From: Jeotgalicoccus psychrophilus DSM 19085 | GTDB lineage: Bacteria; Bacillota; Bacilli; Staphylococcales; Salinicoccaceae | Reading direction: 5' to 3' | Assembly: GCF_000425845.1 (NCBI RefSeq) | Contig: NZ_AUEF01000009.1 | Coordinates: forward strand, 1-64,000 | Length of the DNA stretch: 64,000 nt | In this document: positions 37,205 to 46,243 of the stretch, piece by piece | Layout: the number at the start of each line of letters is the position of its first letter | Position numbering within the stretch: the first letter of the stretch is position 1 | Made by a program: the position numbers and the translations under genes | The notes under the pieces: model-generated | Seen by the model: the letters and a program-made list of their open reading frames with translations, nothing else | Database searches by the model: none | What the model was told of the DNA's origin: nothing

Positions 37205-37978
37205 TTAACTCATATACTTCTTAAATACTTTACCCATTTCATTCAGGAAATATTTGCCTTCCTGATTGGACGGCCAGTTATCTGAGAACACTGAGAAAAT
37301 CAGCTGCTTGCCGTTAAGCTGAATCATGCCGAATTCATGCTCGAGCGCTGTCACAGACCCTGTTTTCGACGCGATAAATTCCGCTTCATGGTCTTCATCA
37401 ATATTAAAAAATCCGCCGACTCTGTCGTTAATCTGCTGTTTTTTCATGACTTCAAAGAAGGTCTGTCTGAGTTCTTCAGGGAGTACATCATTTTCTTTAA
37501 TGACATACTGCATCGACGTGAACATATCAGCGGCAGATGTTGCGTTGCGTTTGCCTTCATTAATCCCTGTCGTGTCGTAGTAATTCCGTGCGAGTGTTGT
37601 ATCGTGGAGACCAAGTGCCGTAAATCCTTCGTTGATCCGCTCGATGCCGATATTATCAATCAGCATGTTCGACGCAGTATTATCAGACACGATAATCGAC
37701 AGGACAATTGTATCCCATAACGTCAGGCGTTTAACGCTCTGAAGCGTATGAAGTACGCCGCAGCCCCCGACCTTTTTTCCGACCGTAAGTGAAATATCTT
37801 CATAGTTATGAAAATGCTGCTGCAGATTAATTAAGCTGATCGGCACCTTTATCGTGCTGGAAGAAGGATATACCTGGTGTTCATTATGTACGTACACCTT
37901 ATTATCAAACTGGATCTTGTAAGAAATATCTTTCGTTGGCTGGCTTTCAATCAATGCGTTGATTTCATCTATAAACAT
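37205..37978 (-). CDS. Class A beta-lactamase-fold serine hydrolase
   Basis: 257 aa, PF13354-like. Active-site motifs SSTIK (SXXK), SDN in VSDNTASN, and KTG in ASKTGSV are all present. The omega-loop Glu of true class A enzymes (ExxLN) is not seen; the region reads LARNYYDTTGIN. No signal peptide, which is odd for a beta-lactamase. It more likely acts as a cytoplasmic peptidase/esterase. AGAGGAGATGA precedes the ATG. Confidence 0.75.
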   Translation of the reverse strand: MFIDEINALIESQPTKDISYKIQFDNKVYVHNEHQVYPSSSTIKVPISLINLQQHFHNYEDISLTVGKKVGGCGVLHTLQSVKRLTLWDTIVLSIIVSDNTASNMLIDNIGIERINEGFTALGLHDTTLARNYYDTTGINEGKRNATSAADMFTSMQYVIKENDVLPEELRQTFFEVMKKQQINDRVGGFFNIDEDHEAEFIASKTGSVTALEHEFGMIQLNGKQLIFSVFSDNWPSNQEGKYFLNEMGKVFKKYMS

Positions 37979-38095
37979 CTAGTCATCTCCTCTATTGCTG
38001 TTTAAATAAAGAGTATCACAACAGAGTCTCCGTTTGCACTTAGTCCATACGGGGAATAAAACAGTAATTACTAATTTACATGGAGGTTTGACATT

Positions 38096-38830
38096 ATGGG
38101 GCAAATTGAATTGATTGCGAATGAACATCACTTAAAGGAAAGATTGCAGCATTACAGAGATTTAAAAGTACCCGAGAAAAAATTAACCGTGGTGTCGACA
38201 CGTGGCTATGAGGATTTCCTCTTAGATTATCCGGGAGTGAACGAACGTATGACTGCCGGTAACACTCTGGAAGAACTACTTATACAGCTTGACGGCAGCC
38301 AGCGTCTCACGATGACGAATCAGGAACGTGAAAACTACTCAAACGCTCTGAATAATGGAGAACTTCTGTTATACATTGATGATGTATCTGAACTGGATAC
38401 ACCTGAAGGCGAAGAAACATTTGAACTTCGTGAAGAACGGCTTGCAGTAAGTAAAGAAAAAGTCCAAACAGGAGAAGTCGTCGTTGAGAAATATACGGAT
38501 TCAAAAGTTGAAGAATTTGATGTCCCTGTGAATATGGATAACGTCACGGTAGAACGCCGTGCAGTTGAAGGCGAGCCTTTGTTTGAAACCTATAATAATA
38601 CAGAAGACTCGGATGACGACCTCGGGATTATTCGAATTCCGGTAACAAAAGAACGTATCAGAGTAATTAAGGAACATGTGGTAACAGAAGAAATTGTGAT
38701 TACAAAAGAAGTCGTTGAGAAGATGGAGCATGTATCAGGCACTGTGAAGCATGATGATATCAGAGTCAATGAAGTGAAGAATGAAGACGTTAAGGTCAGA
38801 GAAGTAAAGAATATAGATATTGATAAATAA
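38096..38830 (+). CDS. DUF2382 (YsnF/AvaK) stress-type protein
   Basis: 244 aa, very acidic and charged. An N-terminal domain of about 90 residues resembles general-stress proteins (ELIANEHHLKERL...). A C-terminal DUF2382 domain has repeated E-R-L/V-K-E-x-V-x-T-G/E-E-V-V motifs. Such proteins are often stress-induced; molecular role unknown. TGGAGG precedes the ATG. Confidence 0.72.
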   Translation: MGQIELIANEHHLKERLQHYRDLKVPEKKLTVVSTRGYEDFLLDYPGVNERMTAGNTLEELLIQLDGSQRLTMTNQERENYSNALNNGELLLYIDDVSELDTPEGEETFELREERLAVSKEKVQTGEVVVEKYTDSKVEEFDVPVNMDNVTVERRAVEGEPLFETYNNTEDSDDDLGIIRIPVTKERIRVIKEHVVTEEIVITKEVVEKMEHVSGTVKHDDIRVNEVKNEDVKVREVKNIDIDK

Positions 38831-38863
38831 TAAAAATCCGGACCTCTTTGAGGACCGGATTTT
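38831..38863. terminator. Bidirectional terminator
   Basis: AAAAATCCGG-CCTC-TTT-GAGG-CCGGATTTTT with one A-A mismatch; serves the DUF2382 gene and the small gene facing it. Confidence 0.8.
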
Positions 38864-38866
38864 TCT

Positions 38867-38992
38867 CTATTTCTTCTTATTATTCTTATTTGTATAGTTG
38901 GAAATAATCGGCTTAACGTAATTCATCACTTTTTCTCTTTTAACAGGATCTTTCATTGTTTCCTTAATTACTCTAATAATTAAGTTCTTCAT
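38867..38992 (-). CDS. Small basic protein, 41 aa
   Basis: ATG to TAG, 41 codons. Starts MKNLIIRVIKETM and ends in a Lys/Asn-rich tail (NKNNKKK). An N-terminal amphipathic helix is likely. A weak AGG lies upstream. The coding appearance and the facing terminator directly after its stop support a real gene; function unknown. Confidence 0.5.
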   Translation of the reverse strand: MKNLIIRVIKETMKDPVKREKVMNYVKPIISNYTNKNNKKK

Positions 38993-39063
38993 ATATTAAC
39001 CTACAATCTTCTATTTAAATTTTCTTAATCTTATCATGAAGAGGCATTAAAATAAAAGATTAC

Positions 39064-39357
39064 TTATTCAGGACGCTGATTCTGTACTTTTAAATTCAGC
39101 CCGAAGACGATAAATGAAATAATCACAATGATTAATATTACTATCCGGTATACGTCAAATGAAGGATCTATTCTCATAATCATGAATAATTCAAAGAAAC
39201 CCCAGCCGACTATCACAGTAATGAATGCAGCCTTAAAAGATTTTGCCAGCATCTTCTCTTTCACTTCTTTACTGAGTTCTGTATCTTTGAAAAACTTTAC
39301 ACTATTAACTATCGCATAAATTAAAACAATAAGGAGCACTGCACCTATCGTAATCAT
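39064..39357 (-). CDS. Small membrane protein, unknown
   Basis: 97 aa with three hydrophobic helices (residues 1-17, about 43-60, 70-88) and a short charged linker. ATG at 39357 follows AAAGGAG; the frame extends further into the tRNA gene and should not be used. The nearby tRNA-Thr is 23 bp upstream and on the same strand. No family recognised. Confidence 0.68.
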   Translation of the reverse strand: MITIGAVLLIVLIYAIVNSVKFFKDTELSKEVKEKMLAKSFKAAFITVIVGWGFFELFMIMRIDPSFDVYRIVILIIVIISFIVFGLNLKVQNQRPE

Positions 39358-39379
39358 ATTGAGTAATCTCCTTTTACTA

Positions 39380-39450
39380 AGCCGACAGCGAGAATCGAAC
39401 TCGCATTGCAGCCTTACCATGGCTGTGTTCTGCCATTAAACTATGTCGGC
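39380..39450 (-). tRNA. tRNA-Thr (anticodon GGT)
   Basis: 71 nt. Acceptor stem GCCGACA/TGTCGGC, anticodon stem CAGCC/GGCTG with loop ATGGTAA (anticodon GGT), T arm GCGAG-TTCGATT-CTCGC. The CCA is not encoded. Confidence 0.88.
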
Positions 39451-39566
39451 ATATTTTTAGTACCAGCTATTACTATAGTATAATTCTCATGTTTTATCTA
39501 CCCCTCTGCCCTCGTCAGGTGCGGTATAATAAATGTAACAAACCTTTAAAGAACGGAGGGCGGAAT

Positions 39567-40451
39567 ATGAAGAAGGCATTGGTTATCATTAATAAGACTG
39601 CCGGTATGGGCAAAAAAGCACAGCTGGAAAATACGTTAATCCGTAATTTGAAGTCTCAAGATTATGAACCGGTGATCAGATACACTGAAGCAGCAGGGTT
39701 TAAACATATCATTCAGGAACACGCACCGGATACTGACCTCATTGTTGCTGCGGGCGGTGACGGGACAATCAGTGAGCTTGTCAGTATACTCGGTAAAGAA
39801 AATATTAATATCCCCATTGCGGTAATACCTGCAGGTACAGTAAATGACTTTGCCAGAGCTAACAACATTCTGCTTAATCCCATTACGGCAGCAAAAGATC
39901 TTGATATATCTGTAACCAAAACAATAGACACCATTAAAATCAATAATACATATGCCGGTTACATGGTCGCCTTCGGCAACTTTATGGCATCATTTGCGAA
40001 AGTGAACAGCTCGGTGAAAAACAAAGTGGGACGCGGTGCCTACCTCATTAGAGGAATCAGGACGCTGATAAAATTAAACCCTTACCGGATACACATCAAA
40101 ATAGATAAGCTGGAGATGGAAGTCGACTCTGTGTTTACACTTGTCTCTAAAATCTCATCAGTCGGCAGTTTAGAAAAACTGCTTCCTGAAGCGAAACCTT
40201 ATGACGGTCTGCTTCATATATTAAATATCGAACCGATTAATATTAAAGAGATTGTGCAGCTGATTTATCTGGCATTTACGGGAAACATTACGAAACATCC
40301 TAAAGTAATGTATTTAACTGCAGAACAGGCAGAAGTCCGGACGGAAAATTTAAAAGAAATGAATATCGACGGGAATTTATACGACTATAAAGATGTGACG
40401 GTATCGGTTGTTAAAGATGGACTGACGCTTACAGATAATCAAAAAAATTAG
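39567..40451 (+). CDS. Diacylglycerol kinase family lipid kinase
   Basis: 294 aa. The DAGK catalytic core is visible: INKTAGMG, the nucleotide-binding AAGGDGTISE, and PAGTVNDFARAN. Similar to YegS/DgkB enzymes that phosphorylate diacylglycerol or related lipids and recycle membrane lipid. ATG at 39567 follows CGGAGGGCGG; upstream in-frame ATG lacks an SD. Confidence 0.88.
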   Translation: MKKALVIINKTAGMGKKAQLENTLIRNLKSQDYEPVIRYTEAAGFKHIIQEHAPDTDLIVAAGGDGTISELVSILGKENINIPIAVIPAGTVNDFARANNILLNPITAAKDLDISVTKTIDTIKINNTYAGYMVAFGNFMASFAKVNSSVKNKVGRGAYLIRGIRTLIKLNPYRIHIKIDKLEMEVDSVFTLVSKISSVGSLEKLLPEAKPYDGLLHILNIEPINIKEIVQLIYLAFTGNITKHPKVMYLTAEQAEVRTENLKEMNIDGNLYDYKDVTVSVVKDGLTLTDNQKN

Positions 40452-40482
40452 AAGCCGGTCTTTAAAAGACCAGCTTCTATTT
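40450..40482. terminator. Bidirectional terminator
   Basis: AGAAGC-GGTCTT-TAAA-AGACC-GCTTCT (one mismatch) between the convergent lipid kinase and BenE-like genes. Confidence 0.75.
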
Positions 40483-41659
40483 ATTTCCTTACGACTTTCG
40501 CCAGTATTGTTCCGATTAAAAGTGCCCAGACCGGTGCACTGATATAAAATATAGAAATTCCCGACACAGAAATAATATAGGTGAAAATGACTGACATTGT
40601 GTATTTGGAATTCCCAAAGCTTGTTCTCATCGTTGAAGCAAATACGCCTAGTAAAACAAACCCTGCCAGCATCGCCATCAATGCTTCCGGCAATTCAAAC
40701 ATCAGCGGCACCAGTGCCCATGCAAATAGTCCGAAGATGAGCATAATAATACTTGATATGACTGAAGCAACGTAACGTTTATCAATCTCACCTGACTCTT
40801 CATCAGAAGCGATTGTCGTCATCATTCCTGCAACGTTGGCCGACTGTCCACCAAAGAAACTTGTAAATATCGACAGAATCCCGCTCACCGTTAAAATATT
40901 ATTTGTCGGTGCATGATAACCGCTGCGTTCAAGCGCACCGACAGCTGGTGTCGCATCATTGCTTAAAATCATCAGTGCCAGCGGAATTGAAATTGAGACT
41001 GCCCCCGCCAGTGAAAACTCCGGCATATGCACAATCGGCATTACAACTTCCGTGCCAAGTGCGGACATATCAAATTCATGAAATACGAAGAAAACAATCA
41101 CACTTGTGAGCACTGATCCAAGCATCGGCGGAATTCTTAAATCCCACTTTGTTAATATAAAGTAGACGGCAATTGCGGTAACGCCGACAATCGGCAGCTC
41201 TTGTGCTGCTGGAATTAATCCGACTACGTAACTCGTTATAATACCGGCGAGCATGGCGGAAATAATCTCCCTTGGAATCCAGCTCATGACCTTTTTAAAT
41301 ATACCGGAAATACCAAACAGCATAATTATAATGGCGGTAATTATAAAACCGCCGACGAGTTCTGAATATGTAAAGTGCGGAGTAACGGTGACTAAAAATG
41401 CGACGCCGGTAATAGAATGAGCCCCGACAATCGGCATGCGGTAATAGAATGCCATAAGCAGGCCGAATAAAGCACCAAAGAACTGCACGGCGTAAAACCA
41501 GGAGATTGTCTCTATGTGAGAAAACCCGCCCGCTGCCGCCGCTTCAATGACGATAATCGGCGCACCTACGATGCCAAGTGTCCCTGTTATAATACCGGCA
41601 GAGATATTCTGTGTGTTTAGATCATTTATAAATCCTCTATTATTATAAGTGTTGTTCAT
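40481..41659 (-). CDS. BenE-like benzoate/aromatic permease
   Basis: 392 aa, about 12 helices. NISAGIITGTLGIVGAPIIVIEAA near the start and a repeated ANVAGMMTTIASDEESGE segment resemble BenE, a benzoate/H+ symporter in the nucleobase-ascorbate-like superfamily. The substrate is not proven. AACGGAG precedes the ATG. Last gene before the AT-rich island. Confidence 0.68.
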   Translation of the reverse strand: MNNTYNNRGFINDLNTQNISAGIITGTLGIVGAPIIVIEAAAAGGFSHIETISWFYAVQFFGALFGLLMAFYYRMPIVGAHSITGVAFLVTVTPHFTYSELVGGFIITAIIIMLFGISGIFKKVMSWIPREIISAMLAGIITSYVVGLIPAAQELPIVGVTAIAVYFILTKWDLRIPPMLGSVLTSVIVFFVFHEFDMSALGTEVVMPIVHMPEFSLAGAVSISIPLALMILSNDATPAVGALERSGYHAPTNNILTVSGILSIFTSFFGGQSANVAGMMTTIASDEESGEIDKRYVASVISSIIMLIFGLFAWALVPLMFELPEALMAMLAGFVLLGVFASTMRTSFGNSKYTMSVIFTYIISVSGISIFYISAPVWALLIGTILAKVVRK

Positions 41660-41744
41660 ATGGATATCTCCGTTAGCTCAAATACGTAATACTCTGATAA
41701 TACAATTAGTTATTCTCATATAAGCTTAAACTATTAAAGAAAAT

Positions 41745-41778
41745 AGCTCCTGAAGTACTTTCCATACTACAGGAGGCT
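41745..41778 (-). terminator. Terminator of the defence operon
   Basis: AGCCTCCTG-AGTA.../...TACT-CAGGAGCT stem on the minus strand followed by ATTTTCTTT; 17 bp after the helicase stop. Confidence 0.75.
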
Positions 41779-41795
41779 AACTTATAAGTAATTCC

Positions 41796-44513
41796 TTATT
41801 GTTTCAAACTTTTAAAGACAGAGTAATCACTACTAGATTTTCGTACAAAACTCTCTATTATTTTTTTCTCACTTTGATAAGACCAAAATACTTTTAAATT
41901 TTTTCTAGCTCTTGTTATCGCAGTGTAAAAAATATCATGTGTTATTCTCTCGTCCACTTCATCAGATATAATAATTTTAACCTCATTATACTCTAATCCC
42001 TGTGCCTTATGAATAGACACCGCATAACTAACTTGAAAAGGAACTGTGTGTTCATCTAACGTATTATCTTCATCAGTGTCTGTTAATCCATAAACTTTAA
42101 ATCTAATTATAGAGTTCGTAGAATTATAGTTTTCTATCATAACTAAATCATACCCGTCTATTTCCATCTCATTAAAGACTTTATCTACTTCTATATCAAA
42201 TATGATATCTTTTTCATCAATCTCAATGCCCCTAATAACTCCTTTTAAATTATTGAATATTAAAGGTGAAAATCTTTGACTCTCATTAAAAAGGATTGGA
42301 TCCCCAACTTTATATATATTATAACCCCATTCTACTTGTGGAGTTGGGTTACTAGATTGTAAATAGCTATTAACATTATTTATTCCATATAGCCCATCAT
42401 AGTTTAAACATAATATAATTTGATCCTGACTATAGTCAGCCGATAATCTCTGAAAGATATTAGAGTCTAATTTGATAGAATAACTATTTCTTGCCATCAA
42501 TTCCGATACACCATGTTTCATATTCTCAACTGTTTCCCATAATGTTATTAGATTATCATTTTGAGTTCTATAAGGGATATTCAGCTGGTGAATAACATCT
42601 TTTCGTTTCTCAAAATACTTTTTACAAAAACTGAACCAATTACCGAATGTAATCGATTCTATTTGATGGACATCACCGACTAAAAGCAATAGTTTAAAAT
42701 TACTTCTTGTTAATATTCTTTTCATATCTCTATTTGAAATGGTACTACACTCATCAATAATCAATAAATCTGTTTCAATTTTTTTTTGAGAATTTAAGTA
42801 TTTTGTTGTAGTCATAAACATATTTTCTTCACTTGGTATTCTACGTCTAAGATTATCAATTGCGGGGTTAGTATTTGCTAAATATAACTTATCAATATTT
42901 GAATAAAATTCAGAAATGTGCTCGATAACAGTAGACTTCCCTGTACCCGCTGCTCCATATACGAAAGAAACTTTCGTATTTACAAACATATCTTTTACAA
43001 TCTCTTCTTTATTCTTATCATCAATTACATAGGAAGATTTCTTCAACCAATCAACTACTGAATCTTTATAGTTTGTAACGCCTGACAACGATAATTTTTC
43101 AATTTCGTTCAATATCACTTCTGTACTTTCCTTATACTCTTGTATATAATAATGACCGTTTCTCATCTCGATTTCTCTTGATGGCCTATGCCCACTATAC
43201 AGTCTTTCATTATATTCTCTTTGTAAATCACCTATAGCATCAAATGTCTCCAACTCTCGAGGTGAAGTAAATATTTGATTATACTTCTCTGTATTTGTTT
43301 TTATAGTACGTGCTAGAAGTTCATTCTCTCTGTGACTTATATCTATACATTTAAAGAGATCAACTAATTTCGGATTATGCCGTATTAAAGACGATGAGAA
43401 AGGAGAATTATCGAAAGGTATAGCTCCAAAACTCAACCTTAAATAACTTAGTAAATAACAGCCTTCAGAATAATACTGTTTTTTTATGACCTTATTATTC
43501 ATAGTATAAAGTAAATATCGTAAAATATTAGAACCGTTACGATCGTTAAGGACTATCTCTCTACATTCATCTAGAACTTTACTAAAATTATAGGTTTTTC
43601 CATTGTTAGAAATGAAGTCTATAAATTTATTATAATCATCATCATCTCGCAATATTATATCAACTAAAGTTTTTCTACTCTGAGTGAGATAAGTCATTAA
43701 ATTCCTATACTCTTTATGATTACGATTCATTTCAAGATTAACTCTAAAAATTTTAGAAAAATTGTTAATCTCACAAGGTCTAATAGAAACTTCCCATTTA
43801 TCTATAATTTTTATAGGCATTGTCATTCCATTAATATCAATAAATTCATTTCTATACTGTAAATTTACTGCATAGTTATCTTCAATTTCTAGATCTGTAA
43901 ATGCTATTTGTCGATCAAACTTACTATTATTATCTATTGCAACTGAAAAGGTAATCTCATAGTATATTTTATCTTTTAAGTAAAACGGCCTTGTTCGGTG
44001 GATATAAAACCTACCGTTCTTTAGAGAATTATTAGTCTTACTGTTAATTTTATTAACTATAGGAGAATAATAATCTGATAATAATGGATTTTGATGTATC
44101 GGAAAATCATTTAAGTTATGTAGAATATTTATATCGAATTTATTATACATATATTCTTTAGTTTTAATTAAGTACGCTAAATATTTAATCATTAGCCTCT
44201 CTGCATTATCTTTATCTATAGCATAATGTGACCTCGCCGTTTGTATAAATAAATGGAAATCAATGAGAAACTGCATTTCTTTATTTCCATTTCCTTTAAG
44301 GTAATTTACTGCTACATCTATGTTGTCATACGTAACTTCTAAATCTTTTTTTAACAAATCTGAATGAATTTTTAGAAGGCAATGTTCTATAAAATTACGT
44401 AATTCAGATAAAATATGTTGGGATGATGATCCTATATCTATAACCTTCGTATTTGAAATACTTTCGCAAATTGTGTCATTTGTTTTTAATATTTCTTCTG
44501 TAATTCTATCCAT
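41796..44513 (-). CDS. SF1 (RecD/UvrD-like) helicase with long N-terminal region
   Basis: 905 aa. Residues 1-500 are unassigned; R39-N40-x3-H44 fits the HEPN RNase motif. Then SF1 helicase motifs: Walker A GAAGTGKST (520-528), DECS (about 587), GDVHQIES, SIHKAQG and YTAITRARK. ATG at 44513 follows GGGGGAG; the ATG ten codons earlier lacks spacing. It closes the restriction-modification operon and is 147 bp after the 99-aa gene. Probably acts on phage nucleic acid with the restriction proteins, or as a separate effector (inference). Confidence 0.82.
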   Translation of the reverse strand: MDRITEEILKTNDTICESISNTKVIDIGSSSQHILSELRNFIEHCLLKIHSDLLKKDLEVTYDNIDVAVNYLKGNGNKEMQFLIDFHLFIQTARSHYAIDKDNAERLMIKYLAYLIKTKEYMYNKFDINILHNLNDFPIHQNPLLSDYYSPIVNKINSKTNNSLKNGRFYIHRTRPFYLKDKIYYEITFSVAIDNNSKFDRQIAFTDLEIEDNYAVNLQYRNEFIDINGMTMPIKIIDKWEVSIRPCEINNFSKIFRVNLEMNRNHKEYRNLMTYLTQSRKTLVDIILRDDDDYNKFIDFISNNGKTYNFSKVLDECREIVLNDRNGSNILRYLLYTMNNKVIKKQYYSEGCYLLSYLRLSFGAIPFDNSPFSSSLIRHNPKLVDLFKCIDISHRENELLARTIKTNTEKYNQIFTSPRELETFDAIGDLQREYNERLYSGHRPSREIEMRNGHYYIQEYKESTEVILNEIEKLSLSGVTNYKDSVVDWLKKSSYVIDDKNKEEIVKDMFVNTKVSFVYGAAGTGKSTVIEHISEFYSNIDKLYLANTNPAIDNLRRRIPSEENMFMTTTKYLNSQKKIETDLLIIDECSTISNRDMKRILTRSNFKLLLLVGDVHQIESITFGNWFSFCKKYFEKRKDVIHQLNIPYRTQNDNLITLWETVENMKHGVSELMARNSYSIKLDSNIFQRLSADYSQDQIILCLNYDGLYGINNVNSYLQSSNPTPQVEWGYNIYKVGDPILFNESQRFSPLIFNNLKGVIRGIEIDEKDIIFDIEVDKVFNEMEIDGYDLVMIENYNSTNSIIRFKVYGLTDTDEDNTLDEHTVPFQVSYAVSIHKAQGLEYNEVKIIISDEVDERITHDIFYTAITRARKNLKVFWSYQSEKKIIESFVRKSSSDYSVFKSLKQ

Positions 44514-44660
44514 TAAATCTCCCCCTCTTAACTTTTTAATCAAAAATTTATCATATGTAAATTCATTAATTAAAGTATTTCAAGATTTATAAATAAAGAA
44601 TATTCAGTCATTAATTATCTTAAAAAGATTCTCTAGAGATTTATTAAAACCCCTATAGAA

Positions 44661-44960
44661 TCACGGTTTTTTTCTTCTAATTTTCGCTTTATATCCCTGT
44701 ATTATTATTTTATGTAGCTCATCTTTCGCCGGAGAATTAAGAACAGATAATACTTTTTCCCTGTCCACCACCTCAAAAATTTTATGATCTTCTTCATTTC
44801 TCGCACTTCTAACTACTCCAGCTATACTATTTGTTAACGCATACTGCTTTACTATCCAGTTAAAAACATTATCTACTTTATAATTTTCTACTAGATAAAT
44901 ATAGTTTTTTATTCGATTCATTTCTTCTTTAGCATCGTTGTACTTCATGAATTTTTTCAT
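44661..44960 (-). CDS. Unknown basic 99-aa protein in defence operon
   Basis: 99 aa, mostly helical, rich in Lys, ending in IRRKKP. A stretch YALTNSIAGVVRSARNEED could be a helix-turn-helix or packing helices; not certain. GGAGAT precedes the ATG. Lies 30 bp after the LlaJI-type nuclease gene and before the helicase. Candidates: controller protein, antitoxin or accessory subunit. No family recognised. Confidence 0.65.
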   Translation of the reverse strand: MKKFMKYNDAKEEMNRIKNYIYLVENYKVDNVFNWIVKQYALTNSIAGVVRSARNEEDHKIFEVVDREKVLSVLNSPAKDELHKIIIQGYKAKIRRKKP

Positions 44961-44990
44961 TTATCGATCTCCAGATATACTTCTTAAAAA

Positions 44991-46229
44991 TCACCTAGTC
45001 ATAGTATCTTTAATGATTAAATCAATAATCTCTTTCATCTCACGATTATATTTATAATATTCAAAAACATCATTTATATCTATTGCATATGCATAAATAT
45101 AACCATATTCTGTTTCAAGACCTTTTACTGATGTTTTCCCAATGTATTCGAATGAGTTTGATACAATTTTAGGAAATATAAAAATATTATACGTCTTCTT
45201 ATAATATTTTTTTAAAGACAAATTATAGTACAGCTGTTTTACAATACTTGGCCAACCAGGAAACTTCTTGACCTGTCCAGAGTCAATAGAATAATATTTA
45301 GCATCAATAATCACCAATGAATCATCCTTAGTAATCAATATGTCAGGGATTTGCTTCGTGTAATTTTTTATCCCATTTATTTCCCAATATGGTTTCGGTA
45401 CAAGTCCTTGTAATTCTTCTTCATGATTAAATAATTTCCTAAGCATTAATTCCCACACATTATAGAAGTATGGGGTCGCTAAAGTAAAGGCTAATTTTCC
45501 TGAATGTTTTAATTCTAAATAGTTTATTAGTTGTTTTAACAGACTAATTTTACGGTCAGTATAAACTGTATTTAATTTTTTATGCAGAATTATTATTTGT
45601 TGATCTATACTATATGGTAATTCAATTTCTTCATGAACCTGTTTTAGGTTATATAATAGTCCGATTTCTCGTATACAATTTTGTATAACTTTTTTATGGA
45701 TAAGCCGTATAATATCGTTAATATTTTGCTCGTTCCTCTTAGTATACATATCTAGATAAAGTACTTCATCGTTAATGATATAGGGCATCTTTTGTCTCAA
45801 AGTTTTATTCCAGAGTACTCTACCCTTACCATTCGTTTCAATTTTTGTTTCCTCATTTTGATAGTATCCATTTTCTTGATAATCGTTAATTAACCAGGTA
45901 ACAGTTTTAACATAATTTTGATTTTTTATCTGCTTACCGTTCCATTCAACTTCTTCATCTGTAAGTGGATTACTTAAATTATGGTTTAATAGTATCTCAT
46001 AAAGTAACTTAATACTTTTAATTTCTTGATTTTTTGGCAGATTGTTTAGGTCATATCCTTTTGGCATAAATACATATAGAATATTATTAAAATTAATGAG
46101 TCCACATACTTTAATAATTATATTGCCATTACCTTTACTCTCAACATAACCTGCTTTTAAAAATGATTCTGGGATTTTTTCAGAAGAGAGAACTGATCCT
46201 TCTACAAAAACTTTAAATATTTTATCCAT
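44991..46229 (-). CDS. LlaJI-family restriction endonuclease subunit
   Basis: 412 aa. C-terminal PD-(D/E)XK nuclease: Glu in VWELMLRKLF (about 259), PD at 295-296 and D-A-K at 309-311 (VIIDAKYY), as in McrC-like/LlaJI R subunits and B. subtilis YdjA. The N-terminal half is probably for protein or DNA contacts. Needs the McrB-like partner next door, whose stop is 14 bp upstream. Confidence 0.8.
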   Translation of the reverse strand: MDKIFKVFVEGSVLSSEKIPESFLKAGYVESKGNGNIIIKVCGLINFNNILYVFMPKGYDLNNLPKNQEIKSIKLLYEILLNHNLSNPLTDEEVEWNGKQIKNQNYVKTVTWLINDYQENGYYQNEETKIETNGKGRVLWNKTLRQKMPYIINDEVLYLDMYTKRNEQNINDIIRLIHKKVIQNCIREIGLLYNLKQVHEEIELPYSIDQQIIILHKKLNTVYTDRKISLLKQLINYLELKHSGKLAFTLATPYFYNVWELMLRKLFNHEEELQGLVPKPYWEINGIKNYTKQIPDILITKDDSLVIIDAKYYSIDSGQVKKFPGWPSIVKQLYYNLSLKKYYKKTYNIFIFPKIVSNSFEYIGKTSVKGLETEYGYIYAYAIDINDVFEYYKYNREMKEIIDLIIKDTMTR

Positions 46230-46243
46230 CCTGATTACACCCT

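Noticed and set aside
39358..39420. N-terminal extension of the 97-aa membrane protein
   Set aside because: It would be encoded within tRNA-Thr; a good SD and ATG exist at 39357.
39380..39450. tRNA-Gly, because of the short 71-nt length
   Set aside because: The anticodon loop reads ATGGTAA, giving GGT, which is Thr.
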